DNA of 64,000 bases from Aureispira anguillae (GTDB lineage Bacteria > Bacteroidota > Bacteroidia > Chitinophagales > Saprospiraceae). The notes under the pieces were generated by a model. It did not search any database. It was not told where the DNA came from and saw only the letters and a list, made by a program, of their open reading frames with translations. Position numbers and translations under genes: made by a program. Of this stretch, positions 53,000-61,351 are shown in pieces. Location of the stretch: positions 4,025,716 through 4,089,715 of the forward strand of contig NZ_AP026867.1 of assembly GCF_026000115.1 (NCBI RefSeq), read 5' to 3'. Positions within the stretch are counted from its first letter, which is position 1. Each line of letters starts with the position of its first letter.

Positions 53000-53240
53000 A
53001 TTGTTTTAAGGTTTAGCTTTTTCTTCTAGTTACAAAGATCGCCTAGTTTTGCCCCTCCATCCAAATTATCGGGTTGATCCTTCGTTCAAAAGCATGGAGA
53101 TACGCTCGGATATATGCAGAAATCTAGCAGGCTTTTTTTGACCTTTATCGCTTTATTGATCGCTACTCTAGCCACTCACTAAAAGTGCAATCTCCGTGCA
53201 TATCTCCAACTCTTCATTTATACTGCCTTCTCTAAACAAA
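53000..53240. other. gene-free region upstream of the capsid operon
   Basis: No gene. GGAGATA / TATCTCC at about 53096 and 53203 is a spaced inverted repeat. The promoter candidate at 53033-53065 lies at its left end. Confidence 0.4.
53033..53065 (-). promoter_or_regulatory. promoter candidate of the capsid operon
   Basis: On the minus strand TTTG (53062-53065), a 21-base spacer and GATCTTTG (53033-53040, one mismatch to TAnnTTTG), located 40 bases upstream of the 45-aa gene. Confidence 0.6.
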
Positions 53241-53244
53241 AAAA

Positions 53245-53270
53245 CGCCCTAATCTTCTAAGATTAGAGCG
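53245..53270 (-). terminator. terminator hairpin (first of two similar copies)
   Basis: CGCCCTAATC...GATTAGAGCG hairpin after the PemK-like gene region, with a T run on the minus strand. A near copy is at 54380-54405. Confidence 0.7.
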
Positions 53271-53362
53271 CTCTGTTTGGTTGATTTTTTATATTGACAG
53301 GGAATAGTTATAAATCGTGGGGCACAAAAAAGCCCTCTATTGAGTGATAGAAGGCAAAGGTA

Positions 53363-53680
53363 TTAATCTACTAAATCTTCAAGTTCATCCATAAGTGGGC
53401 AATAACCTATTATGCCATGAATCATATAATTTTTGATTTCCACTGTTCGTTCAGCATTGATAAAACTATCTTTTAGAAGACTCATTTGTTGACCAGCTTC
53501 AGAATCCTTTTCAACCCAAATGCCCTTGTGGGTTCCTCGTTTGTCGGTACCTGTTATCATACAAGTAAAGGAAGCATCAGGAAATACTTCTATAATTACT
53601 ACTGGTCGTCCTTTGGTTGCTCTCGAATCTTCAAAAGGGAAGGATGCAAAAACGACATCTCCTGGTTCATATTTTGGCAT
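53363..53680 (-). CDS. PemK/MazF-like protein
   Basis: 105 residues. The opening GDVVFASFPFEDSRATKGRP is the MazF/PemK SH3-like barrel start, including the Arg-x-Pro of the family. MazF toxins are endoribonucleases. No cognate small antitoxin gene is adjacent: the upstream neighbour is a 181-aa membrane protein. It could be a solitary phage host-takeover factor or have a degenerate activity. It overlaps the upstream stop by one base. Confidence 0.75.
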   Translation of the reverse strand: MPKYEPGDVVFASFPFEDSRATKGRPVVIIEVFPDASFTCMITGTDKRGTHKGIWVEKDSEAGQQMSLLKDSFINAERTVEIKNYMIHGIIGYCPLMDELEDLVD

Positions 53681-54225
53681 TAGCGCTTTATGAATTTTAT
53701 CTGTCCTAAAGCGATTGCCTTTGCATAGTCATCATCACCATCCTCCAAGAGTTCCTCTAATCCCCCATTCAGTTTAGCTGCTTCTGAAATTTGCGCTGAG
53801 CTAAGATTTTTTGGTAAAATATAGAGCTTTTCGCTTAAGGTTTTATTCATAGCATTCAGCTCTTTTGCAGCATAATACATCGGTCCAAAAAAAATAACGA
53901 TTACAAAGGGCATCTTTTTAGATGGGTCCATCTTCCGACCCTTTAGAGCATTTTCAGTCCTGTCGTACTCTTTTTTTAGAAAATCATAATCCTTTTCTGT
54001 ATTGATGACCATCCCCTTTAATCCTCTATGCATTCTTTTTATTTCATACAAACCATAAATTCCCAAGAGTGTAAGCCCTATCCACAAAAAAGGCGTAACA
54101 ACCAATAATACAAACATACTCAAAAGGTTTTTACCTACTCCTGAATAAATACTTGCCACCCCCTGAATGGTATTGAGAATTCCCCAGAAGTGATTATTAT
54201 TGTAATTGGTTATGGTTAAACTCAT
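53680..54225 (-). CDS. two-TM hypothetical protein
   Basis: 181 residues with hydrophobic helices at about 34-58 and 108-122 and charged linkers. Immediately upstream of the PemK-like gene and possibly co-translated with it. No recognised family; an antitoxin role is not supported by sequence. Confidence 0.5.
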   Translation of the reverse strand: MSLTITNYNNNHFWGILNTIQGVASIYSGVGKNLLSMFVLLVVTPFLWIGLTLLGIYGLYEIKRMHRGLKGMVINTEKDYDFLKKEYDRTENALKGRKMDPSKKMPFVIVIFFGPMYYAAKELNAMNKTLSEKLYILPKNLSSAQISEAAKLNGGLEELLEDGDDDYAKAIALGQIKFIKR

Positions 54226-54379
54226 ACGCTCCTAAATAATTATTATGGACTCAAACTATGTTTCAAAAAAATTGCATTGCATTACAAAGAAACGAAAAAA
54301 AACGCTAAAAAGTTGTTAATACTTGTTAATATCTAATCACTATCTAGCCTATTGATTAATAGAATCATAGCAATTAAAA

Positions 54380-54405
54380 CGCCCTAATCCAATAAGATTA
54401 GAGCG
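54380..54405 (-). terminator. terminator hairpin (second similar copy)
   Basis: CGCCCTAATC...GATTAGAGCG, nearly the same stem as 53245-53270, after the coiled-coil gene. The two mark the ends of a 1.1-kb segment carrying the PemK-like gene. Confidence 0.65.
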
Positions 54406-54440
54406 CTCTACGTTTTTTTCTTGGTTTTCTAAAGTTGTTC

Positions 54441-54830
54441 TTATAAACTTTCCAAAACATTTTCTATTTGTTCCAGTAAATATTTTACATCTTGCTTCTT
54501 TGCTTTTTGATCTTCTCCCAAAGAAAACAGGTATTCTCGTTCTAGTTTAGAAAATAAGCTAATACAGGCTTTTTTGTTCGCTCTAATTAGTTGAATATTC
54601 TTTACTAAAGTAGAATTGAGTGCTTGAGATTCGGTCCGTTGTACATAAAGTTCAAAATCCGTTTTTTTAGCCTTATAATGTCGGCGAAATTGTTCTTTTT
54701 CTGTGCGTAATTTTAGGATTTGACGCTCTATAGATTCTAGTTGCTCTCTCAGTACTTTACAGGTTTGTTGGCTGAGGGTTAATTCTTTTCTTAGACGTAG
54801 GTTCAGGGATTCCAATTTCTTTCTCTTCAT
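54441..54830 (-). CDS. coiled-coil protein
   Basis: 129 residues from ATG 54830; the open frame extends upstream but without support. Almost entirely charged helix (LRKELTLSQQTCKVLREQLES, then KTDFELYVQRTESQALNS), so a dimeric coiled coil. Unrecognised. Scaffold or regulatory functions are possible in a phage block. Confidence 0.5.
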   Translation of the reverse strand: MKRKKLESLNLRLRKELTLSQQTCKVLREQLESIERQILKLRTEKEQFRRHYKAKKTDFELYVQRTESQALNSTLVKNIQLIRANKKACISLFSKLEREYLFSLGEDQKAKKQDVKYLLEQIENVLESL

Positions 54831-55026
54831 TTTTCGAGGTTTAGTATAAATAAAATATACTGCTTGCGGTCTACCATAAAAACTAAAAAGTTTTCCTATA
54901 TAAATTAAACCTATTCTACTAATAATCAAACTAAAGCAATCAATCTTAACTTAGTTTTAAGAAAAACAGGTTGTTTTAGAACCATTAATAAACAGCAACA
55001 AACGAGGAGATATCCCCCTATTTAAA

Positions 55027-55569
55027 TCAAGAAAAATCAATTTCTTCTAAAATCCTGAGTAGGTGCTCATCCTCAAAATAATGCTCTAGCCATTCTTTTT
55101 TGTTCATTTCAAAATAGAGTATTTGGTTTTCTTCTTTTTTTAACTTAAAGCACAAACGATGAGCAACTGCTTGGCTCACTTGATTCGTAGTTAAACAGTT
55201 AATACGAACTCTGGTAATTTTTGTATTTATAAACGTCTTTGAAATTAAGAATTGACAAGCTTGGGTTGCATAACCTTTTCCCCTATAATCGGAACCTAGC
55301 CAATAGGCTAACTCTACACATTGAGTTAGCATTCGACCGCTATGCAATGTAATTAATCCTACCAAGGTATTAGATGCCCAAATTTCGTAAATATGCACAC
55401 CCAAATAAAAGTCTAGGTGTGCATTCTTTTGAATATATGCTTCTGCTTCTTGATCCCTCTTTATTTTTTTTAAATATGGCATCCAATTTTCTAGTTCTAA
55501 ACGACTTTGTTGAACTAAGCCTAACCATTTTGAGGCATTATGGGGTTTTGCTTTTTGGAGGTAGAGCAT
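55027..55569 (-). CDS. GNAT (RimJ/RimL-like) acetyltransferase
   Basis: 180 residues. The acetyl-CoA-binding motif DYRGKGYATQACQFL and the RimJ/RimL layout (LENWMPYL at the start, VELAYWLGSDY before motif A) are present. Phage-encoded GNATs may acetylate host proteins or tRNA; the target is unknown. It is followed by the coiled-coil gene and lies 17 bp after the gene at 55587. Confidence 0.8.
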   Translation of the reverse strand: MLYLQKAKPHNASKWLGLVQQSRLELENWMPYLKKIKRDQEAEAYIQKNAHLDFYLGVHIYEIWASNTLVGLITLHSGRMLTQCVELAYWLGSDYRGKGYATQACQFLISKTFINTKITRVRINCLTTNQVSQAVAHRLCFKLKKEENQILYFEMNKKEWLEHYFEDEHLLRILEEIDFS

Positions 55570-55586
55570 GCAGCCAAAATATTTTT

Positions 55587-56000
55587 TTATTCATAAAAAC
55601 GAGGCTTAACTTTCTCGACAAATGACCAATGGAAAAATTTCCCCATTCTAAAAACAGGAGTGCAATCATCACTATTTGGAGTATTCACCACAATTTCATT
55701 TTCAGCAAACAGCTTGTACCACATTCCGCTATCTCTATCAATTTCTGTTCTAAAAGCATCTAAATGTTCATCCGTCATAGTATACCCTTCAGATTGCATC
55801 CTTCTATTCATATAGAAAAATATACTATTAGTGAATTTTATTGTAAACTTAGGGCTTTCTTCCGATTGCCTTGCTAGAATTTCTTCAAACTCTCTTCTAT
55901 TATTATCTAATTCTAACGTTTCTAGTCTCCTTTTTTCTTGATTGATTTTATACCCTGCACCTGCACCACCAAGCAGAGCTAAACCGATTCTTTGTAACAT
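55587..56000 (-). CDS. hypothetical protein, 137 aa
   Basis: Short hydrophobic start (LQRIGLALLGGAGAGY), then a charged helix and an alpha/beta domain ending KFFHWSFVEKVKPRFYE. Not recognised. Could be membrane-associated. It is 10 bp downstream of the 395-aa gene. Confidence 0.5.
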   Translation of the reverse strand: MLQRIGLALLGGAGAGYKINQEKRRLETLELDNNRREFEEILARQSEESPKFTIKFTNSIFFYMNRRMQSEGYTMTDEHLDAFRTEIDRDSGMWYKLFAENEIVVNTPNSDDCTPVFRMGKFFHWSFVEKVKPRFYE

Positions 56001-56010
56001 ATATTTCTCT

Positions 56011-57198
56011 TTAAAAAAGTTTGCTAATTTTATTATTTATAATTTCCATTTCATTCATTAGATTCTGGGCTAATTCTAAATTAAAATTATTTAACGCCTG
56101 ACCTAATTCCTGATCCTTAGCATAATACTCTACTGCTAAAGGCTTTAATTTTGCCCAATCTTTTCGTGTTTTTATTAAAACATCTTCTAAAGCCCTTAAT
56201 TCTTTTTCTAGAGTAGATTGATTTTTTTCAACAAAAGCTTTCCATTTATTCAAATGCTCAGCTAGATTTTCAATGTTAGTTTCAATTATACTAGGATTAA
56301 TCCATTTCCCCTTCTCTATATTTGCATGGAATAGCTCAACATCCTTCAATGCCTTAGTATAAATATTCTCTTCTTGTGCCTTAACACCTTCCTGATCTGA
56401 AGAATCTCCCGCTTTAGCAGCTTTACGCTTTTCAAAAAAGGTACTCCACTTTTGATAAATCTTCTGCCAAGTTTTGCCTTGCTTTTCTGTAATTAATTGC
56501 TCTGCTTGAGGCACAATATCGGTCGCCCAAGAAGCACACAAATGTTTGAGTCGTTTTAAAACTTGATTTTGCTTGACTAACAAAGGCATTTTGTCCTCTT
56601 CTGTCGTTGCAGCAACAATCGCTTTTTTAATTTTCTCTATTGCCAAGTGATATTTTTGCAAATCTGCCCCGATTGACTTTAATAAATTAAGCCCCGATTC
56701 ATCCTCTTGATCTGCATCTACAACAGTAGAACTTTCTACCTCATTTAAATCAGCTACTACCTCCAAATAAGCTTTTGGTTTAAACGATTTAAATACCTTT
56801 TTTAGAGGTTTTAATAGCGTATCCTGAGTTAATTTCCCCTTTTCTGGACAAAGAGCAATTTGTACATCCGAGCCTACTTTTACTAACTTACAAGTACCAT
56901 ACGAATAGGCTTTTAAATCCATCGTCTTACTTGCTTTCACCTCTTTTTCCCAACTTGTCTTTTGTCCCAAAAACAATAAAGGTTGCTCTTCACTTGTTGA
57001 TCCTCCATTCCAACTTAAATGTTCTCCGCTAACTAAAACATAATCACAGGTACCATTAGCTTTAGGGTCTTTTAATACCTCCATTACCTTTTTCTTGAAC
57101 AAGGATTGATAGCTACCATATTTGGTATTATTGACAGCATCAAGTTTTCCTAATTTTGCTTTCATATATTGCTGAATTTGTTGAATAATATTATTCAA
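56011..57198 (-). CDS. large helical protein, 395 aa
   Basis: The N-terminal domain (1-150) is alpha/beta with SYQSLFKKKVMEVLKDPKA, GTCDYVLVSGEHLSWNGG and DVQIALCPEKG. The remaining 240 residues are long charged helices, probably coiled. Unrecognised. It precedes the GNAT and coiled-coil genes; a packaging, scaffold or injection role is possible only from size and place. Confidence 0.5.
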   Translation of the reverse strand: MNNIIQQIQQYMKAKLGKLDAVNNTKYGSYQSLFKKKVMEVLKDPKANGTCDYVLVSGEHLSWNGGSTSEEQPLLFLGQKTSWEKEVKASKTMDLKAYSYGTCKLVKVGSDVQIALCPEKGKLTQDTLLKPLKKVFKSFKPKAYLEVVADLNEVESSTVVDADQEDESGLNLLKSIGADLQKYHLAIEKIKKAIVAATTEEDKMPLLVKQNQVLKRLKHLCASWATDIVPQAEQLITEKQGKTWQKIYQKWSTFFEKRKAAKAGDSSDQEGVKAQEENIYTKALKDVELFHANIEKGKWINPSIIETNIENLAEHLNKWKAFVEKNQSTLEKELRALEDVLIKTRKDWAKLKPLAVEYYAKDQELGQALNNFNLELAQNLMNEMEIINNKISKLF

Positions 57199-57239
57199 TA
57201 TATATATATTTAACTAAAAAATTAAACAATATTATTATT

Positions 57240-57839
57240 TTAATATTTCTTCTGTCTCCACAATCGAATTCCCAACTTCACCTCATGTCGATTCTGCAAC
57301 ACATCGTAATGATAGCCCAATGCCCAACCCTTATTACTCATAAACTGCATTCCTACTGTTACACTAGAAAAACCCTGGAGATCTACCCCCACTCCAGTAT
57401 TAAAAAATAAACTGTGCGCTGGTTGAGGAATAGGTTTTGTAATCGTCACCGTTTTGGTAATTTTCTTGGGGATCTTCAATTGGTAATCCAACTCATAATC
57501 CAACAATTCTCCCTGCACCATTGACTTATAATAAAGCGTTAAGTTGTCATCTTCTATACTGTCCTGGTAAACTTGAGCCCTATCGTGCTGGCTGGGATCG
57601 ACTTGAGCGGTAGGAACGATTTGCTTTGTGCTATCAATGTAAATAATGTATGGCGCTGGAGGCGCTTGTCGTGGCATTTGTACGATAATGGGGGCAGGCA
57701 TTTGCGTATCCAATACAATGGTCGTATCAGGATGCTGTTCTTGGTTTGAATTAGCCTTCCCTGCTCCCCTGCATTGTTGCAACCAAATGCTATAAACCAT
57801 TAATCCTATAATGAGGATAAATTGAATTTTGTTTTGCAT
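57240..57839 (-). CDS. signal/TM protein with beta-rich C-terminus
   Basis: 199 residues from ATG 57839; a GTG further upstream would overlap the preceding stop. N-terminal hydrophobic helix (about 5-20), a Pro/Gln-rich linker, then LTLYYKSMVQGELLDYELDY and a C-terminal part resembling a small beta-barrel (FFNTGVGVDLQGFSSVTVG). The layout resembles phage proteins bridging inner and outer membranes (spanin-like) in Bacteroidota, but no family is certain. Confidence 0.55.
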   Translation of the reverse strand: MQNKIQFILIIGLMVYSIWLQQCRGAGKANSNQEQHPDTTIVLDTQMPAPIIVQMPRQAPPAPYIIYIDSTKQIVPTAQVDPSQHDRAQVYQDSIEDDNLTLYYKSMVQGELLDYELDYQLKIPKKITKTVTITKPIPQPAHSLFFNTGVGVDLQGFSSVTVGMQFMSNKGWALGYHYDVLQNRHEVKLGIRLWRQKKY

Positions 57840-57863
57840 ATTAAAATGTTGATACCACAACAC

Positions 57864-58286
57864 TCATTCTTTTGCCTTTTCTTCATCACTTTTATGATCC
57901 CCTGTTGATGACTCAAAAAAAGAATGTTGTCGATAATAGGTTAATAATCGTTGTTTTTGCTGGCGCTCATTGCGGTTTAACTTTGGAGGCAGGTACAGGG
58001 TATTTTTACTCGGTTGCAAATGATTGCGAAGGATCTGAGTCACCTTTTTGGCTCGATACAAACTACACAGCAGCAATTCAAAACTGGCTTGTTTGATTTC
58101 GTACTCCTCCAAAGGACCATCTTTATTAAAATAGCGACAACAACAATCATAAATATCCCTAGCCCAGCCCACATAAAGTACCTGGTCTTTTTCCCGAATG
58201 ACAAAAACACCCACTTGCCCCCGATAACGCCCCAGCTTTGTTTTTGGCATTGGCTTTAATAATTCTATGTCAGCCCCTCCTATCAT
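57864..58286 (-). CDS. GIY-YIG-like domain protein (element B copy)
   Basis: 140 residues, homologous to 27389-27820. VGVFVIREKDQVLYVGWARD is the GIY-YIG-like half. The C-terminal helix VTQILRNHLQPSKN again lacks the catalytic Glu at the expected place, so the change is shared by both elements and ancestral. Basic tail KLNRNERQQKQRLL. Confidence 0.65.
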   Translation of the reverse strand: MIGGADIELLKPMPKTKLGRYRGQVGVFVIREKDQVLYVGWARDIYDCCCRYFNKDGPLEEYEIKQASFELLLCSLYRAKKVTQILRNHLQPSKNTLYLPPKLNRNERQQKQRLLTYYRQHSFFESSTGDHKSDEEKAKE

Positions 58287-58289
58287 CTA

Positions 58290-58751
58290 CTACAATTCGA
58301 TATTGGCAATAAATTCCTCCCAATCCAATAGCGTTTGCTCCCCTTCTTCCATCTTGTAGGTATCCAATTCATCCTCCTCATTATACTTCAGTAATAACCA
58401 ACAGTCCTCCAATAGATTTAATACAATGGTATTCACTGAATCCCCCGCCATCATTTTCTTCACCCAACCCTTTGCCATTTTAGGAACCCCTTTTAGGCTT
58501 TCTTCAAAGGTTTCTATTATTAATCCCGTCATATCAATCGTCCGCAGGGCTATATCCTCCCAATGAACGATTGCCTTTACCTCCTTGCCTGATCGTCGAA
58601 TATGGATGCTCATATCAAAGGGTGGTAAGGCTTCTTGTGCAGAGGTTTCATCCATCAAGGCTTCAAAATTATTCAACACTACTTTTGCCACTTTAGGCGC
58701 TTCTTTCTTCAATTGCTTTTCTAACTGACTTTTTACTAGATTTTCTATCAT
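58290..58751 (-). CDS. conserved element protein, 153 aa (element B copy)
   Basis: Homologue of 27825-28277, unrecognised: FDMSIHIRRSGKEVKAIVHWED followed by a long helix and the ending LLLKYNEEDELDTYKM. It lies 3 bp after the packaging-ATPase gene and 3 bp before the GIY-YIG-like gene, in the same order as in element A except for the ATPase. Confidence 0.7.
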   Translation of the reverse strand: MIENLVKSQLEKQLKKEAPKVAKVVLNNFEALMDETSAQEALPPFDMSIHIRRSGKEVKAIVHWEDIALRTIDMTGLIIETFEESLKGVPKMAKGWVKKMMAGDSVNTIVLNLLEDCWLLLKYNEEDELDTYKMEEGEQTLLDWEEFIANIEL

Positions 58752-58753
58752 GA

Positions 58754-59416
58754 CTATTTGCTTTTATAAGCGGTGTACGTTAATCGTTTTTGGTAAACAT
58801 CTAGGGTGTAATAAGAATATTGGGGGGCATCTTGTAGGACTTGCCAAGCTTCCATTAGCGCATCAAAACAGGGAATCACATCTCGTTTGCCAATGGGGGG
58901 TGGGTTGATCGTTCTAAATAGGCGAACATGGGTTAATAAGCCCCAAGCTTGACGAGGAAAATATTGAGGATCGTGGGAGGCTAATGCCAACCAAACATCG
59001 GAGTGTTTGCATCGGGAGATCACGGCTCGTTCTACCTGTGTCAGATTACTATTTAGAACTGCTGTAGCATCGTCTATCATCAAAAAAGCGTGTTTGACAT
59101 TGGTATTCATCGCTGCTACTTGAACATAAAATAGCTGTAAGATCTTATTCTCAAAAACCGTTGCTATCTTCACACACTTATTTCGAAATAGCTTCATAAA
59201 ATTCGTGGCAAACAACAGCTTTTTCCCTTTATAACTGAAGTAGAGTTTCCCCTTCTGCTCAGAAAGTTCTATGGCTTCATAGCCTTGCCAATCGGAGGCT
59301 CGTCCAAAATTATAGACAATTTTGGTTCGTTGTATTTCCCTAGCAAATTCTTCTAAATTATACGTTTTCCCAGCGTGCATTTGCCCGAAAGTCGCTAGGA
59401 CAAATGGCTTAGGCAT
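58754..59416 (-). CDS. genome-packaging ATPase candidate (A32/P9-like)
   Basis: 220 residues, no TM helix. Walker A at residues 11-18 (GQMHAGKT); Walker B ending in Asp115-Asp116 (FLMIDDA); a following sensor-like HSDVWLALASHDPQ. The size matches the FtsK-HerA-like packaging ATPases of membrane-containing tailless phages (PRD1 P9 has 227 residues). Inovirus Zot proteins are alternatives but are longer and carry a TM helix. It overlaps the preceding gene by 8 bp. Element A has no copy at this place. Confidence 0.75.
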   Translation of the reverse strand: MPKPFVLATFGQMHAGKTYNLEEFAREIQRTKIVYNFGRASDWQGYEAIELSEQKGKLYFSYKGKKLLFATNFMKLFRNKCVKIATVFENKILQLFYVQVAAMNTNVKHAFLMIDDATAVLNSNLTQVERAVISRCKHSDVWLALASHDPQYFPRQAWGLLTHVRLFRTINPPPIGKRDVIPCFDALMEAWQVLQDAPQYSYYTLDVYQKRLTYTAYKSK

Positions 59417-60359
59417 AGATAATATTTTTTATTTCGCTACTCTTTTTTCCTTCATCTATTAATTTCTGCACTTCTGGTGAGGGATAATCCTCTGCATATT
59501 TTACCTCTGTATATTCCCCTTCTGTATTATATAAATAGGAGCCATTGGCGTGAACCTTAAAGCGGGTTCGCCCCTTTTGATACTCTTTGGTTGAACGATA
59601 GTCGGTTTGTGCTTGAGGGACTGTGCTCGCCGCTGCCTTTTCTGGCAAAACTCGATTCTCCAAATCGGGCTGGGTGTACTTTCTAAAGGCTGCTAAACCC
59701 AAAGAAGGTCCTATCATCATTGCCAAGGCCAATAAAAACGCCTGGGTTGGTGTGGGGGCTTTCAGCTCCTTGCTCTTTAGCAGTTCTTGAGTCGCTTCAA
59801 AAAACATTTTTTTCACCTTCTTATCCGCTGCATATTCTGACTTCTGACCTCCTCCTATTGCCACACATAAATTGACCTTCATTTCATCCAAAAAGTCCAG
59901 TCCTGTTTTGCCCCATTCCTCCAACTTATTTTTATAGTCCTGGCTCAGCTCTTTTTTGGACTGAATTAGCGGCTCCTTTATTTGGTCCTGCTCTGCCATT
60001 TTGCCTAAAGGGTCTGAGTCCATTTCTTCCTTGGCAACAGCGGGTTCGGTTGCTGTTTTTTCAGCATTTTCCAGTTTTTCTATTCCTTTTTCTGGAATTT
60101 TTTCAACATTTTCCAGCGTTTTTTCCGAGGCTTCTTCTATTTCTTCCACCTCCCTTTCTAGCAGGGTTTCCAGTTTTTTTTCTGTTTTTTCTAATTCTTT
60201 TTCAGCATTTTTTTCTAGCCTTTCCTCCTTTGGTTCCAAATCGTTTTGCATTGCTTCCCCCTGCTCCTTCCCTAGTGCTTCTAGGGGATCAAAATCGCTG
60301 ATTGCCTCGGTTACCATTTCCGTTTCTTTTCCAGGGGATTGGTTCTCTTGCTCCATCAT
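59409..60359 (-). CDS. acidic coiled-coil membrane protein (element B copy)
   Basis: 316 residues, homologous to 28327-29337. An acidic Glu/Lys coiled-coil half (1-135), CVAIGGGQKSEYAADKKVKK (about 165-185), a TM helix (about 206-225, QAFLLALAMMIGPSLGLAAF) and a C-terminal domain with KEYQKGR, HANGSY and a final IIYA. The conserved C-terminus suggests a specific partner; gene adjacency points to the packaging ATPase or virion membrane. Confidence 0.7.
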   Translation of the reverse strand: MMEQENQSPGKETEMVTEAISDFDPLEALGKEQGEAMQNDLEPKEERLEKNAEKELEKTEKKLETLLEREVEEIEEASEKTLENVEKIPEKGIEKLENAEKTATEPAVAKEEMDSDPLGKMAEQDQIKEPLIQSKKELSQDYKNKLEEWGKTGLDFLDEMKVNLCVAIGGGQKSEYAADKKVKKMFFEATQELLKSKELKAPTPTQAFLLALAMMIGPSLGLAAFRKYTQPDLENRVLPEKAAASTVPQAQTDYRSTKEYQKGRTRFKVHANGSYLYNTEGEYTEVKYAEDYPSPEVQKLIDEGKKSSEIKNIIYA

Positions 60360-60601
60360 AATGATTCTATGGTTTTAATGATTAATTTTAGTTCGTTGAT
60401 CGTGCCATAAATATGATGCTGAACCATCAAATTGATTCGAATTTCAAGCTCATTTGTCGCCGCTTTTGCCTCTTGGATTACGCTCCTATGCTCTACTTGT
60501 TTTAAGGCCTTAATTCGCTGCTGTAATAAGTCAATTACAACAGATTTATCAATCGATTGATTCGGCTTATATTCATCGCTTCTATACTCTCCTTTTGCCA
60601 T
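60356..60601 (-). CDS. small conserved element protein, 81 aa (element B copy)
   Basis: 81 helical residues, homologous to 29327-29587 (shared core IDKSVVIDLLQQRI). Its 3' end overlaps the next gene by 4 bp (ATGA), as in element A. Confidence 0.65.
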   Translation of the reverse strand: MAKGEYRSDEYKPNQSIDKSVVIDLLQQRIKALKQVEHRSVIQEAKAATNELEIRINLMVQHHIYGTINELKLIIKTIESL

Positions 60602-60604
60602 ACC

Positions 60605-60868
60605 TTAATTGGATTTTATGATTCGTCTATTTTGTTGTTTACTCCTTCTAGCAAGCCGTCTTCTTTTCCTTCTTTTTGCTTTTTGCTTGCGGTAATAACC
60701 TTGGCATTTTGCCGTTCTTTTTGGACCTTGGGGAGGATTAGAGATTGGAATGGTGGGGCTCAGGATTGAAGGCAATTCGAGGGCTTGTCTTTCCTCCAAT
60801 GGCAAAAGCCTCATTCCTAGCAAAACACTAAGAATGAGGGCAAATAGTAGATATATGGTATAGAGCAT
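60605..60868 (-). CDS. single-TM protein with very basic tail
   Basis: 87 residues. An N-terminal TM helix (3-19) is followed by a Pro-rich piece and a tail of mostly Arg/Lys (KRRKRRRLARRSKQQNRR). This is a membrane-to-DNA topology like that of small virion proteins that line the inner membrane face near packaged DNA. Unrecognised otherwise. Confidence 0.6.
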   Translation of the reverse strand: MLYTIYLLFALILSVLLGMRLLPLEERQALELPSILSPTIPISNPPQGPKRTAKCQGYYRKQKAKRRKRRRLARRSKQQNRRIIKSN

Positions 60869-60985
60869 GATTCCCGACTTTTAGTGTTAAACAATCGTAA
60901 TTCTGCAAAATTACGCCACCAATAAGTCATAAGAAAGTGAGGCTTTTAATTCAGGGCTATTTAGTATGGAGATATGAACGAAAGT

Positions 60986-61321
60986 CTACTTTTCATCGCT
61001 TGCTGCTTCCAAATAATAGATCTTTTTTCCTTGTTCTTTGGCATAGTCAATTTCTCGTCCTGTGCTAAAACCAATGTAACCGCCAACATTCACCACATAA
61101 ATACTGTCGCTCATATCGATCTTATCAAAATGAAGGCGATCCAAGTTTTCCTTTACTTCAGGAGAAAACTTTGCCGCTTGTTCCTCCTCGCTCAAAAAAT
61201 GCCCCCAAACTCCCATTGAGATCACTATTTTTCCCTGGAGGGTTAGGCGCTCATTTACCTGATGAAATGTGGTTTTAAATCGGCTCGATCCACATAAGGT
61301 TATTACTTCTCGTTTTTGCAT
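60986..61321 (-). CDS. nucleoside 2-deoxyribosyltransferase-like (DUF4406) protein
   Basis: 111 residues. TLCGSSRFKTTFHQVNE starts the Rossmann-like fold, and SDSIYVVNVGGYIGFSTGREIDYAKEQGKKI is the family ending. Such proteins are common in phages and may work in nucleotide salvage or modification. Enzyme activity cannot be confirmed here. Confidence 0.75.
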   Translation of the reverse strand: MQKREVITLCGSSRFKTTFHQVNERLTLQGKIVISMGVWGHFLSEEEQAAKFSPEVKENLDRLHFDKIDMSDSIYVVNVGGYIGFSTGREIDYAKEQGKKIYYLEAASDEK

Positions 61322-61351
61322 GCTTGCTTCTATTATTTTTATTCGCTAATT

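Noticed and set aside
58754-59416. Zot-type inovirus assembly ATPase
   Set aside because: No TM helix, shorter than Zot, and genome size and gene set do not fit a filamentous phage; kept only as an alternative.
60001-60378. Long Ser/Phe-rich frame opposite the acidic coiled-coil gene, and the similar one at 28881-29330
   Set aside because: Antisense shadows of Glu/Lys-rich coding sequence, without promoter or conserved composition.
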